NCBI GenBank assembly: GCA_003553485.1
Contig: PWEJ01000095.1
Span: forward strand, 1-34,500
DNA: 34,500 nt
Direction of reading: 5' to 3'
Source of the DNA: Halanaerobiaceae bacterium
GTDB taxonomy: Bacteria; Bacillota; Halanaerobiia; Halanaerobiales; Halarsenatibacteraceae
Part shown: one piece after another, positions 33,286-34,500 of the stretch
How the letters are laid out: the number at the start of each line of letters is the position of its first letter
Numbering within the stretch: position 1 is the stretch's first letter
The notes under the pieces: generated by a model
The model's input: the letters and a program-made list of their open reading frames with translations, nothing else
What the model was told of the DNA's origin: nothing
Databases searched by the model: none
Position numbers and translations under genes: made by a program

Positions 33286-33540
33286 TTATTCATCTTTTAA
33301 TAAGTTTGCCAACCTCTCATAGGCAAGCTCCTCATCAGGGCCTTCGGCTCTAATAGTAACCCTATCTCCAGCCCGAGCATCCAGGTTTAAGACACTGATA
33401 ATGCTTTTGGCATTGGCCAGTTGGCCAGATTTTAAAATTTCAATTTCTGCTTTAAATTTACTAGCTATCTCCACAAAACTTTCTGCTGATTTGGCCTGCA
33501 GACCATACTTGCTAGTAATTTTTATTTCACCTTCAATCAT
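33286..33540 (-). CDS. Crh-like HPr family protein (Gln15, Ser46)
   Basis: An 84-residue HPr-fold protein. The phosphorylatable His15 of HPr is replaced by Gln15 (YGLQAKSAES), while Ser46 in ANAKSIISVL is kept. That is the arrangement of B. subtilis Crh, which is phosphorylated by HPr kinase on Ser46 and acts with CcpA, and cannot carry phosphate for sugar uptake. The basic residue after the active site is Lys17 rather than Arg17. The ATG has a GGGAGGG site. It is 20 bases upstream of butyrate kinase. A Crh name is justified by these residues only. Confidence 0.88.
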   Translation of the reverse strand: MIEGEIKITSKYGLQAKSAESFVEIASKFKAEIEILKSGQLANAKSIISVLNLDARAGDRVTIRAEGPDEELAYERLANLLKDE

Positions 33541-33575
33541 GAAAATTTACCCTCCCGCTTCCAAAATAAAACTTG

Positions 33576-34427
33576 TTATTGACTTCTGGTTAGCTGGCGA
33601 TAAGCCTGATATAAAGTTTGCGTTACATCACCAACCTGTCCCTTAGCAACCTCTTTATCATTGACCTGTATTACAGGCATTACCTCTGTTGTTGTTCCTG
33701 TTAAGAATATTTCATCTGCTGCTAAAAACCTAGTAAGGGCAATGCTTTCTTCTTTGACCTCTAATCCTTTTTGGGGGGCTATATCTTCTATCACTGTCTG
33801 ACGGGTGATTCCTTTCAGAATATAGTTAGTAGCCGGTGGTGTTATTAAGGTGCCTTTCTCCACAATGAAAACATTTGCCGAGGATCCTTCGGTGATAAAA
33901 CCGTCTCTTTCCATCACAGTTTCGTAGGCAGCTTCTCTTTTAGCTTCTTTCTTGGCCATTATATTGGGCAGCAAAGCTATTGATTTGACATAACATCTAG
34001 ACCATCTTTCATCAGGTCTAATTATAATTTTAACCCCCTCTTTAAAGTAACTTTCCGGCTTTTCCCCCAGGGGTCCTGCCTTCATCACCAATACTGATTC
34101 CAAACCGTCAGGATAAGCATGCGTTCGAGAACAAACACCTCTGGTCAATTGAAGGTAGATCTTTCCATTTTGCTGAGAATAATCTGTTGAGGCCAGATAC
34201 CTTTGACATTCCTGCTCCAGTTTCTCCAGAGGGGGACACTCTATTTCCAGCTCAGCAGCCGAAAAGACCAGCCTTTCTAAATGTTCTGTTAATTTAAAGG
34301 GTTTTCCCTGATAAATTGCAATTACTTCATAAACTCCATCAGCAAATTGATAACCTCTATCTTCTATATCTATAGTAGCTTTTTCTCGGGGAATAATCTC
34401 TCCATTTAAATATACTTTTTGTTTCAT
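33576..34427 (-). CDS. dat: Class IV aminotransferase, D-alanine aminotransferase-like
   Basis: A 283-residue PLP enzyme of fold type IV. DRGYQFADGVYEVI near residue 23, RWSRCYVKSIALLPNIMAKK with the probable Schiff-base lysine (VKSIALLPN), and EGSSANVFIV are typical of D-amino-acid transaminases (Dat), which interconvert D-alanine and D-glutamate. Branched-chain aminotransferases share the fold, so the specificity is probable rather than certain. It is the first gene of the minus-strand operon visible in the window. The ATG follows an AGGAGG site. The promoter is likely in or beyond the last 70 bases of the window. Confidence 0.87.
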   Translation of the reverse strand: MKQKVYLNGEIIPREKATIDIEDRGYQFADGVYEVIAIYQGKPFKLTEHLERLVFSAAELEIECPPLEKLEQECQRYLASTDYSQQNGKIYLQLTRGVCSRTHAYPDGLESVLVMKAGPLGEKPESYFKEGVKIIIRPDERWSRCYVKSIALLPNIMAKKEAKREAAYETVMERDGFITEGSSANVFIVEKGTLITPPATNYILKGITRQTVIEDIAPQKGLEVKEESIALTRFLAADEIFLTGTTTEVMPVIQVNDKEVAKGQVGDVTQTLYQAYRQLTRSQ

Positions 34428-34500
34428 TTTTAGCTGGCCTCCTATTTTATTTATAAAATTATGTTATTGACCAAAGTAATTAATAAGTCTAAAAAGCAGA

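Noticed and set aside
1-34500. CRISPR arrays, tRNA genes, insertion sequences or prophage
   Set aside because: I saw no regular repeat-spacer pattern, no cloverleaf, no transposase or integrase, and no long direct or inverted terminal repeats by eye.

Overview
The window looks like chromosomal DNA from an anaerobic, low-to-moderate GC Bacillota. Strong AGGAGG-type ribosome binding sites, a DegS/DegU pair, a Crh-like HPr, butyrate kinase and a selenium-dependent Stickland-type reductase all point that way. A salt-adapted, betaine-using anaerobe of the Halanaerobiales type would fit, because a betaine/carnitine/choline transporter sits inside the reductase locus and many proteins are acidic. 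That taxonomic guess is inference only. I see no tRNA, rRNA, CRISPR array, insertion sequence or phage gene.

Positions 1-2.6 kb hold the 3' end of a PiT-like permease, an MFS transporter and a convergent M20 amidohydrolase. Positions 2.7-13.5 kb hold the most distinctive system, a betaine reductase locus. Read on the minus strand the order is grdA (selenoprotein A), a GrdI-type pyruvoyl proprotein, grdH (Sec-containing component B), a BCCT transporter, then (past a plus-strand TetR gene) trxB, trxA, grdC and grdD. Both grdA and grdH contain an in-frame UGA that must be read as selenocysteine; conventional gene calling breaks each into fragments. A SECIS-like hairpin follows each UGA. The inferred flow is: BCCT imports betaine; GrdH/GrdI bind it as a pyruvoyl adduct; the GrdA selenol takes the acetyl moiety as a carboxymethyl-selenoether; GrdC/GrdD release acetyl phosphate; TrxB/TrxA re-reduce GrdA. 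TrxB is odd: it carries an extra C-terminal thioredoxin fold with no CxxC and lacks the usual NADPH-phosphate motif. A strong promoter with a palindrome exactly between -35 and -10 drives grdA, and a terminator-like hairpin separates grdA from the next gene.

Positions 13.5-19.4 kb hold a lactate permease, a membrane HD-GYP c-di-GMP phosphodiesterase, two membrane proteins that look like catalytically degenerate intramembrane proteases (M50-like and CPBP-like), and a small membrane protein. Positions 19.4-27.2 kb hold a DppA-type D-aminopeptidase, a PHP phosphoesterase, a class I aminotransferase, a glycosyltransferase, a CDF metal exporter, a TauE/SafE permease and a GltS-like symporter.

Positions 27.3-34.4 kb form a tightly packed minus-strand operon: class IV aminotransferase (D-alanine type), Crh-like HPr (Gln15, Ser46), butyrate kinase, DegS-like kinase, DegU-like regulator, rsmA, a YkuK-like RNase H-fold protein and a Na/Pi cotransporter. 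It joins carbon-control signalling, energy metabolism and a ribosome-maturation gene. The only gene-free stretch longer than 300 bases is 7253-7580, between trxB and the TetR gene.
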